This document shows, one piece after another, positions 10,348 through 21,480 of a stretch of 64,000 nt of DNA (position 1 is its first letter; each line of letters begins with the position of its first letter). The notes below the pieces were generated by a model. That model had not been told where the DNA came from and made no database searches. It saw only the letters and a program-made list of their open reading frames with translations. The position numbers and the translations under genes were made by a program. The stretch is from Ascochyta rabiei (taxonomy: Eukaryota > Ascomycota > Dothideomycetes > Pleosporales > Didymellaceae). Where the stretch lies: NCBI RefSeq assembly GCF_004011695.2, contig NC_082421.1, positions 1,308,501 to 1,372,500 on the forward strand, in the 5' to 3' direction.

Positions 10348-11827
10348 ATGTCTACGACGGTTGTCCTCGGCGCCCAATGGGGCGACGAAGGCAAGGGCAA
10401 ACTCGCCGACATCCTCGCCAACGAATCCCAATTATGCTGCCGCGCTCAGGGTGGTAACAACGCCGGACACACTATCGTCGCCAATGGTGTCACATACGAC
10501 TTCCACATCCTCCCATCTGGCCTCGTCAACCCGAGCTGCATTAACGTCATCGGCAGCGGCTGCGTCGTCCATGTTCCTAGCTTCTTCAAGGAGCTGGAGG
10601 CATTGGACAAGCACGGCCTAGACACCAAGGACCGCATATACATCTCCGACAGGGCACACGTCGTTTTCGACATTCACCAGTTGGTTGATGGCCTGGAGGA
10701 GGTCGAGCTCGGTGGTGGAAACATTGGTGGGCATTCTTTTGAACAAATACGGGGAGAAGTGCTGACATTTTAATCTCAGGCACCACAAGGAAGGGCATTG
10801 GTTAGTGCTGAGTCATTCCAGATACCTGAGCCTTAGATGACTAACGTACTGCAGGCCCAGCATACAGCTCCAAGATGACCAGGAGCGGTCTCCGTATGTG
10901 CGACCTCTTTGATGAGAAGGTTTTCGAGCAGAAGCTCCGCCGTGTCGCAGCAGGCTACCAAAAGCGCTTTGGTGATCTGCTCAAGTACGACGTCGAAGAG
11001 GAAATCGCAAGGTACAAGGTAGGGACGGCATCTACCCACATTGGGCCTTGCAAAACTGACATGATCTCCTAGGACCTCCGCGAGAAGGTTGCACCCTACG
11101 TTGTCGACCAAGTCCCCCTCCTCGCGTCCGCCAAGGAGAAGAACGCAAAGATCCTGGTTGAGGGAGCCAACGCCCTTATGCTCGACATCGACTATGGCAC
11201 ATATCCCTTCGTCACGTCCTCGAACACCGGTCTTGGAGGCGTCATCACAGGTCTCACTCTGGGATGGCGCTCGATCAAGGAGGTCATTGGTGTAGTGAAG
11301 GCATACACGACCCGTGTCGGATCGTAAGCTCGCTACGTCATCATATCTGAATGAGCACACTAACACAATACAGTGGTCCCTTCCCCACAGAACAGCTGAA
11401 CGAGTTCGGCGAGAAGCTCCAGAAGGTTGGTCACGAAGTTGGTGTCACCACTGGTCGCAAGCGTCGTTGCGGTTGGCTCGATCTCGTTGTCCTCAAGCAC
11501 TCGCACGCTTGCAACGACTACACCTCGCTCAACCTTACTAAGCTTGATGTCCTCGACGACTTCGAGGAGCTCAAGATCGCAACTTCTTACTCGCACAAGG
11601 GTCAGAAGCTCGAAGGCTTCCCCTCGAATCCTGATGTCCTGGCCGAGGTTGAGGTTCACTACGAGACTCTGCCTGGATGGAAGAAGCCCACGACTGGTGC
11701 AAAGAGCTACTACGACCTACCCAGCCAAGCGAGGGAGTACATCGAGTACATTGAGAAGTTCGTTGGCGTCAAGGTCAAGTGGATTGGTGTTGGACCTGCG
11801 CGTGATCACATGGTCGTCAGATCGTGA
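10348..11827 (+). CDS. ADE12: Adenylosuccinate synthetase
   Basis: Predicted 422 aa from five exons (10348-10726, 10780-10800, 10855-11018, 11073-11323, 11374-11827); one exon is only 21 nt. The enzyme makes adenylosuccinate from IMP, aspartate and GTP, the first committed step from IMP to AMP, in the cytosol. The N-terminal GTP-binding signature [14 protein letters not shown] (residues about 8-21) contains the catalytic Asp and the P-loop. QGGNNAGHT follows at about 34-42. [20 protein letters not shown] matches the second family signature. [11 protein letters not shown] near the C-terminus is the aspartate/GTP region. Length equals that of other fungal enzymes and no residue appears to be missing. 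Symbol is the yeast name. Confidence 0.97.
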
Positions 11828-12284
11828 TCCGCGAGATGGGACCTTAGGCACTAAGCCCGCATCAATATCTTTCCTTATTTTGTGTATGTGCATTTGCCAA
11901 ACCGTGTTCAATGGAACAGCTTGGAGATGAAAAAGGTGCTCGGTCTAAAGAACTTTGGAGCTTATAGACGTACATATGACAAATTCTGCGCCACGATAGC
12001 AACCATGAATATATCAACGTTAGACTCACAGCTGCTAGATCAATTGTCCTATTCTTGAGCTCTGCCAAAAGTGGGGGCAGCGAGCTCCTTCCATAGTGAG
12101 CTACCCCGCTTTCGTCATCGAAACCTAGTATAACATGGTGTGATTGGTCATCTGAATGGCGATGTGAAGTATGACGCCCTCTTTATATTCTCATCTTGCC
12201 TTATTTCCAAATACCAAGATCTCTCATTTCGAGCAGCTCTTTAATCACGCAGCCTGACACACCAGCATCCCAATCCGAGCAAGC
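11828..12284. other. Intergenic between ADE12 and GST genes
   Basis: No gene is seen. A TTTATATTCTC word at about 12181 lies roughly 100 bp before the GST start codon and could be a TATA-like element. Confidence 0.3.
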
Positions 12285-13197
12285 ATGGGCAAAGATCATC
12301 CTGACGCAAACCTCCACCCAGAGGCAACCGGGCTAGCAGCGAAGACCGTGCAGGTGGGCCAATGCAAATCCACTTGCCGTCCCAGTATGTTGATGGGCTC
12401 TAGGCACATTCCGCAGAGAACGATCTAAAGCTGTACTCTGGCTGGTTCTGTCCCTTTGTCCAGCGCGTCTGGATCGCACTTGAAGAAAAGGGTATTCAAT
12501 ACCAGTACATCGAAGTGAATCCATACCACAAGCCGCAATCCCTCCTGGATCTCAATCCACGCGGCCTCGTACCGACACTGCAGTACCAGGGCAAGCCGTT
12601 GTACGAGAGCACAGTACTTTGCGAGTTCCTGGAAGAAGCCTACCCGGACCACACGCCAAAGCTACTTCCCGACGATCCATACCTGCGCGCACGGACTAGG
12701 ATCTGGACTGATTGTGAGATGTTCAAGTTCTCTAGAGATAGACATGGTTACTGACAGCTGCAGATGTCGGGTCTCGGATTATCCCCGCCTACCACCGCTT
12801 TCTGCAGCACCAGGGCGAGGATGGCCTCAAGGAGAAGCAGACCGCGTTCCTCAACCACCTCAAGGAGTTCACCAGCGAGATGGATCCCGAGGGCCCTTTC
12901 TTCCTCGGCAAGGAGTTCAGCTTGATTGATATTGTGATTGCGCCCTGGGCCAACCGTCTCTGGGTGTTCGACCACTTCAAGGGCGGGTCCGGCATTCCGG
13001 AGGAGGGACGGGGTGGTAATTTCGAAGAAGTCTGGAAACGCTGGAGGAAGTGGTTGAGTGCGGTGGAGAGCAGGAAGAGTGTCAAGGAGACGCTGAGCGA
13101 CAGGGAGCATTACTTGCCTATCTATGGCCGCTATGCGAGAGATGAGGCACAGTCGGAGGCTGCGAAGGCTATCAGAGCTGGAAGGGGTATTCCCTAG
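12285..13197 (+). CDS. Omega-type glutathione S-transferase
   Basis: Predicted 270 aa from three exons (12285-12353, 12404-12713, 12764-13197; both introns 50 bp). The thioredoxin-fold N-domain has GWFCPFVQRVWIALEEKGI with the catalytic cysteine C39 in a CPF motif, as in omega-class enzymes, rather than the Tyr or Ser of other classes. NPRGLVPTLQY and YESTVLCEFLEE follow (glutathione contact region with the conserved ESTVLCE). The alpha-helical C-domain contains FSLIDIVIAPWANRLWV. Members reduce dehydroascorbate, glutathionyl adducts and mixed disulfides; the exact substrate cannot be told. It converges on the SKI3 C-terminal piece with only 195 bp between the stop codons. Confidence 0.92.
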
Positions 13198-13392
13198 CTC
13201 ATGATTGGGGCCGAGTATTGATAGCGCTTTTGCAAACCAGCATGCACTAATCCACAAGTTGTAACAGCGTGATAAGCACAGACTGCGTTGTTCCTTTGCA
13301 GATCAATTATGTTCTGATTTACTTAAGTTGTACAAATAATTATGGGTATACAACGCTATCATCGTCGCTGCTCTTACGCGGTCATTGGGCAC

Positions 13393-16300
13393 TCAGGCGC
13401 TTTGCAAGCACTCAACAAGCCCGCTCCAGCCGTCCTTGCTCCACGGTGCGAGGACAATCGCTCTCTGCGCATCACCCGCGTCGCCAGTTGCAGCCATAGC
13501 ACTAGCCAGACCGACAGCGCTGAGAGTGCCGTTCGGCGGTGCGTTTCTACGAGCAGTCTCCTTTGCGAGCGTACTAGCAAACACATCGCCACCAGCCGCA
13601 TCAGCCAGCTCTGACCAGCCTGTGTGCTTCCAGGGCGCGAGCACGACGCTTCGTCGCGCTTCGTCGAGCTCTTGGTCTGCACCGCCGAGGCTGATGGAGA
13701 TGGCTTCGACTATCTTCTCGATGCGTGCAAGCTGCTCGTCAGTAAGGGTTTTGTCGGTGCGCAGGCGGTCGAGGTCATCCTTGATGACTTCCATGGTTTC
13801 GAGATCGTCGTCTAGGACAGTCATTGCGCCGACGAGCGTGAGGATGCCGACGTGTGACTCGTGCTTCTCGGAGGCGGTGAAGAGCTGTTCACGCGCGACC
13901 TGTCTTTCGTTGTCGCCTCCCTTTGCCCAGAGCACCTCTGCGAGCAGGCAGATAATGTCTGGGTGAGACCCTGTGGCTTCGAGCGATGTGCGGAAGTAAG
14001 GTAGCGCTGCATCAAGTGCACCGCTGAAGTAGTGTGCGAGACCGGCGGTAAGGCGAGCGGACAACCGTATTTTGTCAAGTTGCTCGGCAGACAAGATCGA
14101 CTGGCCAGTGTCACCTTCAAGCTCAGCCATGAGGTCCAACGCAGTCTCTGCCTCCTCTACCGCGGAGTCATTTGAACCTAGCGCAAGTTGGTTCCGCGCA
14201 AGATCGTTCTTCGCTTGGACAATACGCGCAAGAGCAGGTAAAGCCTCAGACTTCTCGTACTCTTGTTCGGCAGCTTCGGAAACAGCCTGTAGAGCGGCCA
14301 CCGAAGCGTCGTAATTACCGACTCGCTCCAGGAACAGCGCTGCGAGATGCTTGTGCGATAGGTCGTATGGTACCTGACGGTTGAGCTGCTGGAGAGCGAA
14401 CAGTGGCTGTATCAGATTGACGATCGTGTTCGAAGATGACGGTGATGACACAAGGAAGTCGAACGCCGAGACTGCATACTGTCGCTTGGTCAGGAGTAAC
14501 GAGGAATCTGACAACTCGAACGCATGCGTGAAGTGCGCAAATGCGTCGCTCTCCTTCCCACCAAGAAGGGCGACTAATCCCATACCCACCCAGGCTAAAG
14601 CGTAATCAGGGTCTTGGGCTTGTGCGCGTCCAAATGCTGTGTCAGCAAGATGGAGGTCGTTTTGGAGTAGGTAGAGCGTGCCTAGATTTGTCCAGACGTG
14701 CACGTTGCGGTCGTTGAGATGCAGAGAACGTACGAACGCGTGCTGAGCGACCTTGGGACTGAGTGTCGTCGTTATCACGCCGAGAGAGTTCCAGAATTCA
14801 GAGTTGCCAGCTTCGAGCTCGATGGCGCGCTTGAAGCATTTCATTGCTGCTCTCAAGAAAGCTGTGAGTTTCTGCTCATCGTTCCCTTCCTGTTCCAGGC
14901 AGACGTGAGCACGGTACTCAGTCCAGCCAAGGTTGTACCATGCTACAGCCTGAGCGTGGATGTCGTGCTCGCAGCTGGCAATAGCTCGCTTTTGCGCGAG
15001 AATGGAAGCCTTCAATACCTTTGTGAGGATTGACACCTCTGTCGAAGAGAAAGTAGCGAGATCATCGTTGCCAATGTTGTCGATGTCTTTGTGTGTATCG
15101 AAGTTGACGCCAACGTCTGATTGGCTTCGCAATAAGCGCTCAACGTCTGCAGAAGGGAACTTCTCAAGCTTTTCCTGCACCCAACTGAACAAACTGCACG
15201 CATCTCCGACTGCCTTCCAGAGGTTAAATGCATCGGGCTTGTACTCTGTGACTGTGTAGGCGACCTCAATGGCTCGGATGGCGCTGTCCACGGCTTCACC
15301 GTAGAATCCGGTCTCGATGCAGTGCCAGCCCTTTTCTACGAGTGTCTGAATGAGGGCAATCGATACTCCGAACTCTTGTGACCGTTGGGAAAGAACAGCT
15401 TCGTAGCCTTGGAGTGCTTCATCATACTCGCTAAGCTCCCGGTTGACGTTTGCAAGCATATACTTGGTAAACCAGCTTTCGTTATCGGTCTTCTTCATGA
15501 TAACATCGTCTGATGGATTCTCGGCGTAGTTGAAGGCACGTTGTGCGGAGTTGTAGCGTCCAGAATTATGGTAACTCTCACCAAGACCGACATAGGAGTA
15601 GTAGTCATCTGGGCTGATGCGAAGAGCGGACAGGAATGAGATGATGCTCTGCTGGTACTCTTGCTTGTTCATTTGAACAACTCCCAATGCAGAGAACGGC
15701 CAGCTGACACCCTTCTTCTTTGAGCCTGGGGTTGGTTTTGCTTTGCCAGAGTCAACGACTCTCTGTGAGACAGCCTCAACAATATCCCATTCACCCTGAT
15801 TGGCGAACAGTCGGGCCAACCGCTCAGCTGCAACGATCTCGGACGGAGATAGTTCGAAGGCTTTCTGGAAACATTGCCTTGCTCGTTTGCGGTCCTTGTT
15901 GTAGTCCTCGTAGAATATACCAAGCAGAGTGTATGCGGGTGCATAGTTCGGGTTTGCTTTGATCGCAGCGAGAAGCCTAGCGTAAGCTCCTTGTCGGTCC
16001 TTTCGTGCAGCTTTCGAAGGGTCGAGCTCCCATATACACACACCGATCCGGTATAGAGTCTGTGCACGTAATTCTCTACCGCGTGAGTTGGATGCGTCCA
16101 TTTGTGGGTGGTCAATATAGCCTTCGAGCTTGTCCAGTCCGGCCTTATAATCGCCATCGAGTGCCTGACACCAAGCTGCTTCTGCTCCAATGCGACCATT
16201 ATCCGGGTCTTGCTTCAGGGCCTGCTCCAAGAACTCCGCGGCTTCCTTGTAATCCTCATCTTCCTCAAGTATGAGACCGAGACCAATCAGCGCAGCCGTG

Positions 16301-16985
16301 AACCTTGGTTTCCGCTTGAGTATCTCCCGGAAGATCTGTTTAGCTTCCAGGTGGTTCCTAGGCGCCTGGTAGTAAACAAGTGCTGTGGCAAGTGTACTGC
16401 TCAGCGCATCACGTGTGCTAGGCTGGTCAGTATACAGATCAGGATATCATTTTTTCAACTCAACAACCTACCGCTGGAATGACAGATCCGTCTTCTTGGC
16501 TTCGTTTGCTGCAAGCTTCAAACCTTTCCGAGTACACTCGACAGCACTCTCGTACTCTTCCAAGGAAAGATAGAAATCGCCTAATAAGACATGTGCAAGT
16601 GGTGACTTCCTGGCTTCGAGAATACCTTCCTATTCTGTGGTCAGCATAGATCTCCTCCAAGGAAGCCGGTTTCTCAGTGGTGTGATAGCCACTTTGCATA
16701 TCCCGAGACTGGAATGAGACATCAACTTTGGTTGGCACTTACTGTCATTAGGGCCAGACAGTCGTCTTGTGAGACAGGCAGATCGACGCTGAGGGATACC
16801 CCGCCTTCGCTCAGATCTGGCGCATCTCCCTTCTCTTGCGTGAGTGGATATTTCGATATGCCACTGCTCAGATATCCTGTGATAACTTTCGACAAACCCT
16901 CAGTTGGGAAGAGCTCGACATATTGCCGCAATGTGCCTATGTCGAGATCTAAGAGGTCGTGCGCACTGTCCGCATGTGACGCCAT
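13393..16985 (-). CDS. SKI3: Superkiller protein 3, C-terminal four-fifths (split gene)
   Basis: Predicted 1141 aa from three exons (16985-16743, 16629-16472, 16417-13393). The product is a TPR solenoid: repeated A-x3-G-x3-Y helices such as AYTLLGIFYEDYNKDRKRA and YSYVGLGESYHNSGRYNSA. In the Ski complex Ski3 scaffolds the Ski2 helicase and Ski8 and feeds mRNA to the cytoplasmic exosome. The first residues (DLDIGTLRQYVELFPTEGLS, from residue 10) correspond to the part of Ski3 that should follow about 290 N-terminal residues. Those residues are encoded in reverse orientation at 17314-18226. The first in-frame ATG is 16985; an open frame extends upstream without any ATG. Together the two pieces total about 1430 aa, close to full-length fungal Ski3. 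Whether this piece is expressed alone is unknown. Confidence 0.85.
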
Positions 16986-17313
16986 GACTGCTGAACTTTT
17001 CGAATCCAACTCTTTCTTAATGCAGAGCTCCGGCCAGTGCAAACACAAGTATAAACGGGACTTCTGGAGTGGTCGAACCCAGCGAACGACGCTGAGATGG
17101 TAGGTTGGTGTGATGGTATGCGGCGAGAGCGAAGTTGTGATGTTTGCGTTCCTATAGGGCTGATCGATCTCACACTAGTGCACGTCATTCATTGCCTGCT
17201 CTTCGATGAAGAGCCCCACCTAAACCTTCAACCACGACCAAATGGACTACTCACAACATCGACTCTGCCGTGTTGACGGCTCAACATCCTCACGCATATA
17301 CTAAACTACCACA
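16986..17313. promoter_or_regulatory. SKI3: Intergenic region between the two head-to-head SKI3 pieces
   Basis: This 328-bp segment lies between two divergent start codons. If the inversion reading is right, its right part (next to 17314) is the original SKI3 promoter turned around, and its left part is sequence that once lay further upstream. It could drive both fragments. No distinct TATA box was seen. Confidence 0.5.
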
Positions 17314-18226
17314 ATGTCTACCAAAACTGCGCTGAAGGCCGCCAAATCGGCGATTGATACCAAGAACTGGGAGGAGGCTATTGAGCAGGCGAATACCGTG
17401 CTTGAAAAGGACCCCAACAACTACTTCGCGAAACTTTTCTTGGGACGCGCCAATGACGGGTTGAGCAAGTACGACGATGCAGCGAGGGCTTACAATGACG
17501 CGACAAAGCTCAAGCCTGACGATGCGCAAGCATGGCTTGGATTGAGGGGCATGTACGAGGGGCTGGGCGGTCGAAATGTCGACGAGAATATTGAGGTCGG
17601 CCTGAGGCTGGCGGAGATATACGCAAATCTGTTCGTAACGCGCTCCGTGTGGCTTGAACTAGGAGCTAACAGAAGCCAGCGACGACGCCCACCGCAGCCA
17701 GTCCGCCATCGATAAGCTCGTAGACCATGCTCGCAAGCACGGCACAAAGACACAGTACGCACGCGCACTGGCCACACAGCTACCCTCTTCGCCTATATAT
17801 TCCTACCTCGAGGGGCGTCTGCCTCAGCCGTCAGCAGTATTGACGCGCATCGCCGAGATCCACGAGACACAAGAGACAGCGACGATAAAGAAGCTGATCG
17901 ATGAGCGGAGACTACGCCTAGGCGCAACACTCGACAACACCACAAAGACGGTGAAGAACGAGGTCTACGGACAGAGTCCGCTAGAGGGAATATACGAGGA
18001 AATCATCAACTGGACGAATGACGACGAGCTGAGGAGAGAATATGAGGAAAAGCTATTGGAGCGAGTTTATGATACCCTGCTTGTGCTTCCCGCAGGCCAG
18101 AAGGAGGAGAAGCGACAGAAGGTTATGAAGTTGGCACACGACATGGTGGTCATCAAGCATCCATACCACCTTGCGTGGCAGATCGAGCTTGAGTGGCGGT
18201 CAGGATTGGATGTGGAGGCGTACTAG
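17314..18226 (+). CDS. SKI3: Superkiller protein 3, N-terminal fifth (split gene)
   Basis: Predicted 287 aa from exons 17314-17630 and 17680-18226 (49-bp intron; phase-2 join gives AEIYANLDDAHRSQ). The N-terminus MSTKTALKAAKSAIDTKNWE is typical of fungal Ski3, with TPR units through LGRANDGLSKYDDAARAYND. The frame continues through GTKTQYARALATQLPSSPIY and ends with WQIELEWRSGLDVEAY before a TAG. In the family this point is followed directly by the D-x-D-x-x-x-LR-x-[YF] region, which here is found on the opposite strand at the start of the 16985-13393 gene. So the coding content seems complete but divided. The exact ancestral link sequence is uncertain. Confidence 0.85.
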
Positions 18227-18395
18227 GATAAGCCAACGAGACCTAGAATGGCGGAAGCGCATAGATTTCACGCAAACTTTGAGGCGTCACATTGGCTTCT
18301 CATATTGAACACAATATCAAGCTATTCAGAGGAACATTTCAAAACGCCAGAACTCCACCCATGCAGAATATCAATGTGATCGTCGAGCATGAAAT

Positions 18396-19020
18396 TTAAG
18401 CCTTAGACGTGGCAATAACCCTCCTCTTTTCCTCCACCGAGAACAGACTCTCGCCCTGCTTCAGCGCATGAATGAGCATGGGGATACTGTTCGCCTTGAA
18501 ATCTTGAGCTTCGCGCACTTTGTCGAGATCATCGGCCAGCTCAGTAGTAATCTTGCGGATGTAGATGGCGTCGTACTCTTCCTCTTCTTTTCCGGATGCT
18601 GCCTTGGATTTAGAGACTGGCGCCGACACGGGTGCAGGAGAGAGCGAGGGCGACGCATCGCTCATGGAAATGTCGCCATTTGAGGTCGGTGCTGGGATTG
18701 ATTTGGACCTCTTCTTCTCTTTCTTGGTGGGTGCTGGGGTGGGCTCTGGCGTGGTGTCCGCAGACTGGTATGAATCAATGACAAGTAGATTGGGGGTTTT
18801 CGTTTGGTCGCACCTCTGGCTCTGTTGAAGGGCTTTTCCTGTTCTTCTTTTGCTCTACTTCGCTGTCGCTGGAGGACTCTGAGGAGGAGACTTTGAATGA
18901 TCAGTTTTTATGTGTCGGATGCTGCGTTGTGTACGGATTTCACGCACCCTCTGTTCTTGACTTCCTCTTCTTTGACTTGCGCTTCTTCTCAACACCTCGT
19001 GGTGCCTTCTGTGCTGCCAT
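18396..19020 (-). CDS. RSA3: Ribosome assembly protein 3
   Basis: Predicted 172 aa from three exons (19020-18948, 18890-18814, 18764-18396). The lysine-rich N-terminus (GVEKKRKSKKRKSR) is a nucleolar-type basic stretch, followed by an acidic Ser-rich linker and another basic block (KKEKKRSKS). The conserved C-terminal Rsa3 domain is clear: YIRKITTELADDLDKVREAQ (about 118-137), then DFKANSIPMLIHALKQGESL and FSVEEKRRVI. In yeast Rsa3 acts in early 60S subunit assembly in the nucleolus. Length is somewhat below yeast Rsa3 (220 aa), mainly in the linker. Two introns of about 50 bp fit cleanly in phase. Confidence 0.88.
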
Positions 19021-19076
19021 TTTGTTGTTTTTACTCGGGATGGAAAAGTTCCAGAACGGTGAATGGAAGGCTTGTC

Positions 19077-20136
19077 TTAGCGGCACGTGCACGCTAGTGG
19101 CTTCTTCTCTTTTTCATCTCGTGGCTGCCATCGCCGTTTCCTTCGCGGCAGATGCATGCTCACCCCACAAAATGAACTACATACACTATCAGAGTCACGA
19201 CGGGATTTGCTTCGATGCGATGTTCTTGATTTGAATTCCATGAGTGTGGCTGCTACAGCTACTGCTATGTCGCCTGCCATGTTGTCCTCTCTCCTCCTGG
19301 GCTCATCTAAATTCTCATGGTAGAATAACAATGGTTTTGTTACCATGTCTCCGGAAACGGGAGCTGGTTGACACTCCATCGCCATAGCGCGAGATCGAAG
19401 AGAAAGTCGGACGCCCCTCCCAGCATCTAACATGCGCCGGCCACCTCTATGGGCGTAGAAGTCCACTGCCAGCCATCTTGCAGGACTTTTACTTGTAGTT
19501 CCCTCATACAGCTCGACAATCGTTTCAAAATTCAACTGGGATCGCAACGCCACGTCGGAAAGCGCCCCTTTTGGTGTTTTCGGGACCATGTTGTTGAGGA
19601 ATGATGCGGTTTTTAACCCTGGGGTCCTCGAGTTTTTCGGCAAGTACGCACAGCTGCACGAGAGTTGCCCATTCTTTTGGATCCTTTGCACTGGAGCATT
19701 TCGTCGCAATAGATCCGGAGTACGTCAGATTGACGTACAAATTGAAGACTGAAGCATTGTCCTTGAGCATCGCAATTTCCCATGGTATAGGTCCAGACTC
19801 GGCTTGCTTGACTGCGCGCACAAAGAATCCGGATCGAGACGAGAAGAGTCGTTTGTGAACTCTGAAGCTGCGCCTCCCGGACTCTATCGAACCAATGAAG
19901 ACACTGATTGTTGACGAATCGAAGCTAGCTAACTCGTCAGATGAAGTGACACATTCTGCTTGTTTCTGTAGACTTACTAGATGGCATCATGAAGGGCGAT
20001 GCGTGGGTCCCTGGTTAGCGCCCTGCTTGGGCGAAGCTACATTAGAGGCGACCTGTGAACCCAGCAGCGGACTTTTAGTGCCACCGAACATTGACGGTTC
20101 AGTTACTTTTTGTGGGCTGGAGGCTGGTTGTGCCAT
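19077..20136 (-). pseudogene. Frameshifted BTB/POZ-domain gene, tandem sister of the next gene
   Basis: The same plan as the intact neighbour at 20505-21480 is visible: Ser/Pro-rich N-terminus (MAQPASSPQKVTEPSMFGG, ATG at 20136), a phase-2 intron at 19925-19977, a BTB core (FRVHKRLFSSRSGFF, then VFNLYVNLTYSGSIATK), then KEWATLVQLCVLAEKLEDP and RWLAVDFYAHRGGRRML. The frame of the N-terminal exon and the BTB frame differ by one base somewhere between about 19985 and 20060. A second shift falls at a run of five A (19610-19614), after which homology continues in another frame to 19077. Either two real indels or sequencing errors explain this. RIP is not the cause of a frameshift. Confidence 0.65.
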
Positions 20137-20504
20137 GTTGAAAATTGGCTATAACTCCGACAGCTGAACCTCAGAAGCAAGCACACAGAATCGATACATT
20201 TGGCACTGCGTCTGATCAGCGGAACCTCAGTTCGCGACCTACAACTTATACTTAGATGCAGGTTGCAATGTACCATGTACCGTAGTCGGTAACTGTGACA
20301 CTATCCAAATCCTGCTTGTTACGAGTTCGTCTCGCAGACGCTCCTTCAACATTCCTTTCGGTAATGTGTGCAGACCCCTAGACCGAACCGTCTTACACGT
20401 GAAGACCACCATCATGCGTACATTTCCCCATAGATCAAAATATAAAAAGCTATGTCACAGTGGCGGGAGCAGACTTCGTCTTTCCTTCGCACAGATCTCT
20501 CAGC
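20137..20504. other. Intergenic between the tandem BTB genes
   Basis: 368 bp, no gene seen. It is the probable promoter of the broken copy and 3' flank of the intact copy. TATAAAAAGC at about 20441 is A/T-rich but not in promoter position for either gene. Confidence 0.35.
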
Positions 20505-21480
20505 TTACTCAACCCCTGCTTTTTGCTCTGTTGCCGCCGGCTTATCCGTTGCGATGACCGCCTCATGGTAGTACAAGGACGAAGTCTTGAAGGACCCCGA
20601 TGCAAAAAGTGATGAAGGACGCTTCTGCATCAGACGAACTGCAATATCGAACATAAATTCTGCTGGGTACTTGTTCTTCTCAGACAGTAACCATTCTGCG
20701 CGCCCACTCTGGACGTAGTAGTCGACAGCAAGCCTGCGCGCTGCACTATTCTCTGGTGTATGTTCGTACAGCCACGCCAAGGATGTTGCATCGATGTTGG
20801 TGCGATCTTTAGCCACTGGTGTAGATGAGAACAAGGGCAGTGTTTCCTGCAGGCAGAGGATCATGCCATCTATGGTTAGATTCTTTGTCTTGACATCCTG
20901 TAGTCTTTCGGCCAGTATGTATAGTCTGCAGAGCCAGTGCCACTCCTCGGGGCCTTTCGTCGCCAACTTGCTGGTATAGAGGAGGTTGACGTAGATGGCA
21001 AACGTCTCCGGGCGGACGTCGAGGAGATCGACACGTCGAAAGACGGCCGTGTGAAGTTTCGAAACTTCGGTCTTGAAGAACTTCGACCGATCTTTGAGGA
21101 AATCCTCATGTACATAAAAGTCTTTCTCCTTTCGAACGTGCTTTACCCGAACATGAAGGATGTTGGGAGCAAGGAAACAACTGAAGCTTTACGTCAACGC
21201 AAGTACATATTTATAGAACGTGGACTTACTCGAGAATGCTCTTGTAGGAAGTGCGTAGATCAGCTTCAGGAATATGCTGGCACTTGGACTGTAGCTCATC
21301 TCGCGTATAAGTTGGAGGCGGAGATTCAAAGACTGATCTCTTTCGCGGTTCGGGGCCACTGAATAACCTTGGAGAAAAAACGGATACTGCAGGTGGTTGT
21401 GGGTTTGATGTTACGCTTCTGCCGGAATCAGCAGTAGGTGGGGCTGAAGTGTTGGGCGGGGCTGGAGTGGTAGTTTGCAT
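20505..21480 (-). CDS. BTB/POZ-domain protein of unknown partner
   Basis: Predicted 308 aa from two exons (21480-21230 and 21180-20505; 49-bp intron, phase 2). The N-terminal 80 residues are Pro/Ser/Thr-rich and probably disordered. The BTB core runs from about residue 88: HVRVKHVRKEKDFYVHEDFL, KDRSKFFKTEVSK, VRPETFAIYVNLLYTSKLAT. The C-terminal helical region has WHWLCRLYILAERLQDVKTK and RRLAVDYYVQSGRAEWLL. This family is greatly expanded in Pleosporales and its members are presumed adaptor or dimerisation proteins; no partner can be inferred. It was evidently duplicated in tandem, the other copy being broken. Confidence 0.8.

Noticed and set aside
16986..17048. Start of the SKI3 C-terminal piece at 17048
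   Set aside because: The codon there is TTG; no ATG occurs in frame before 16985.
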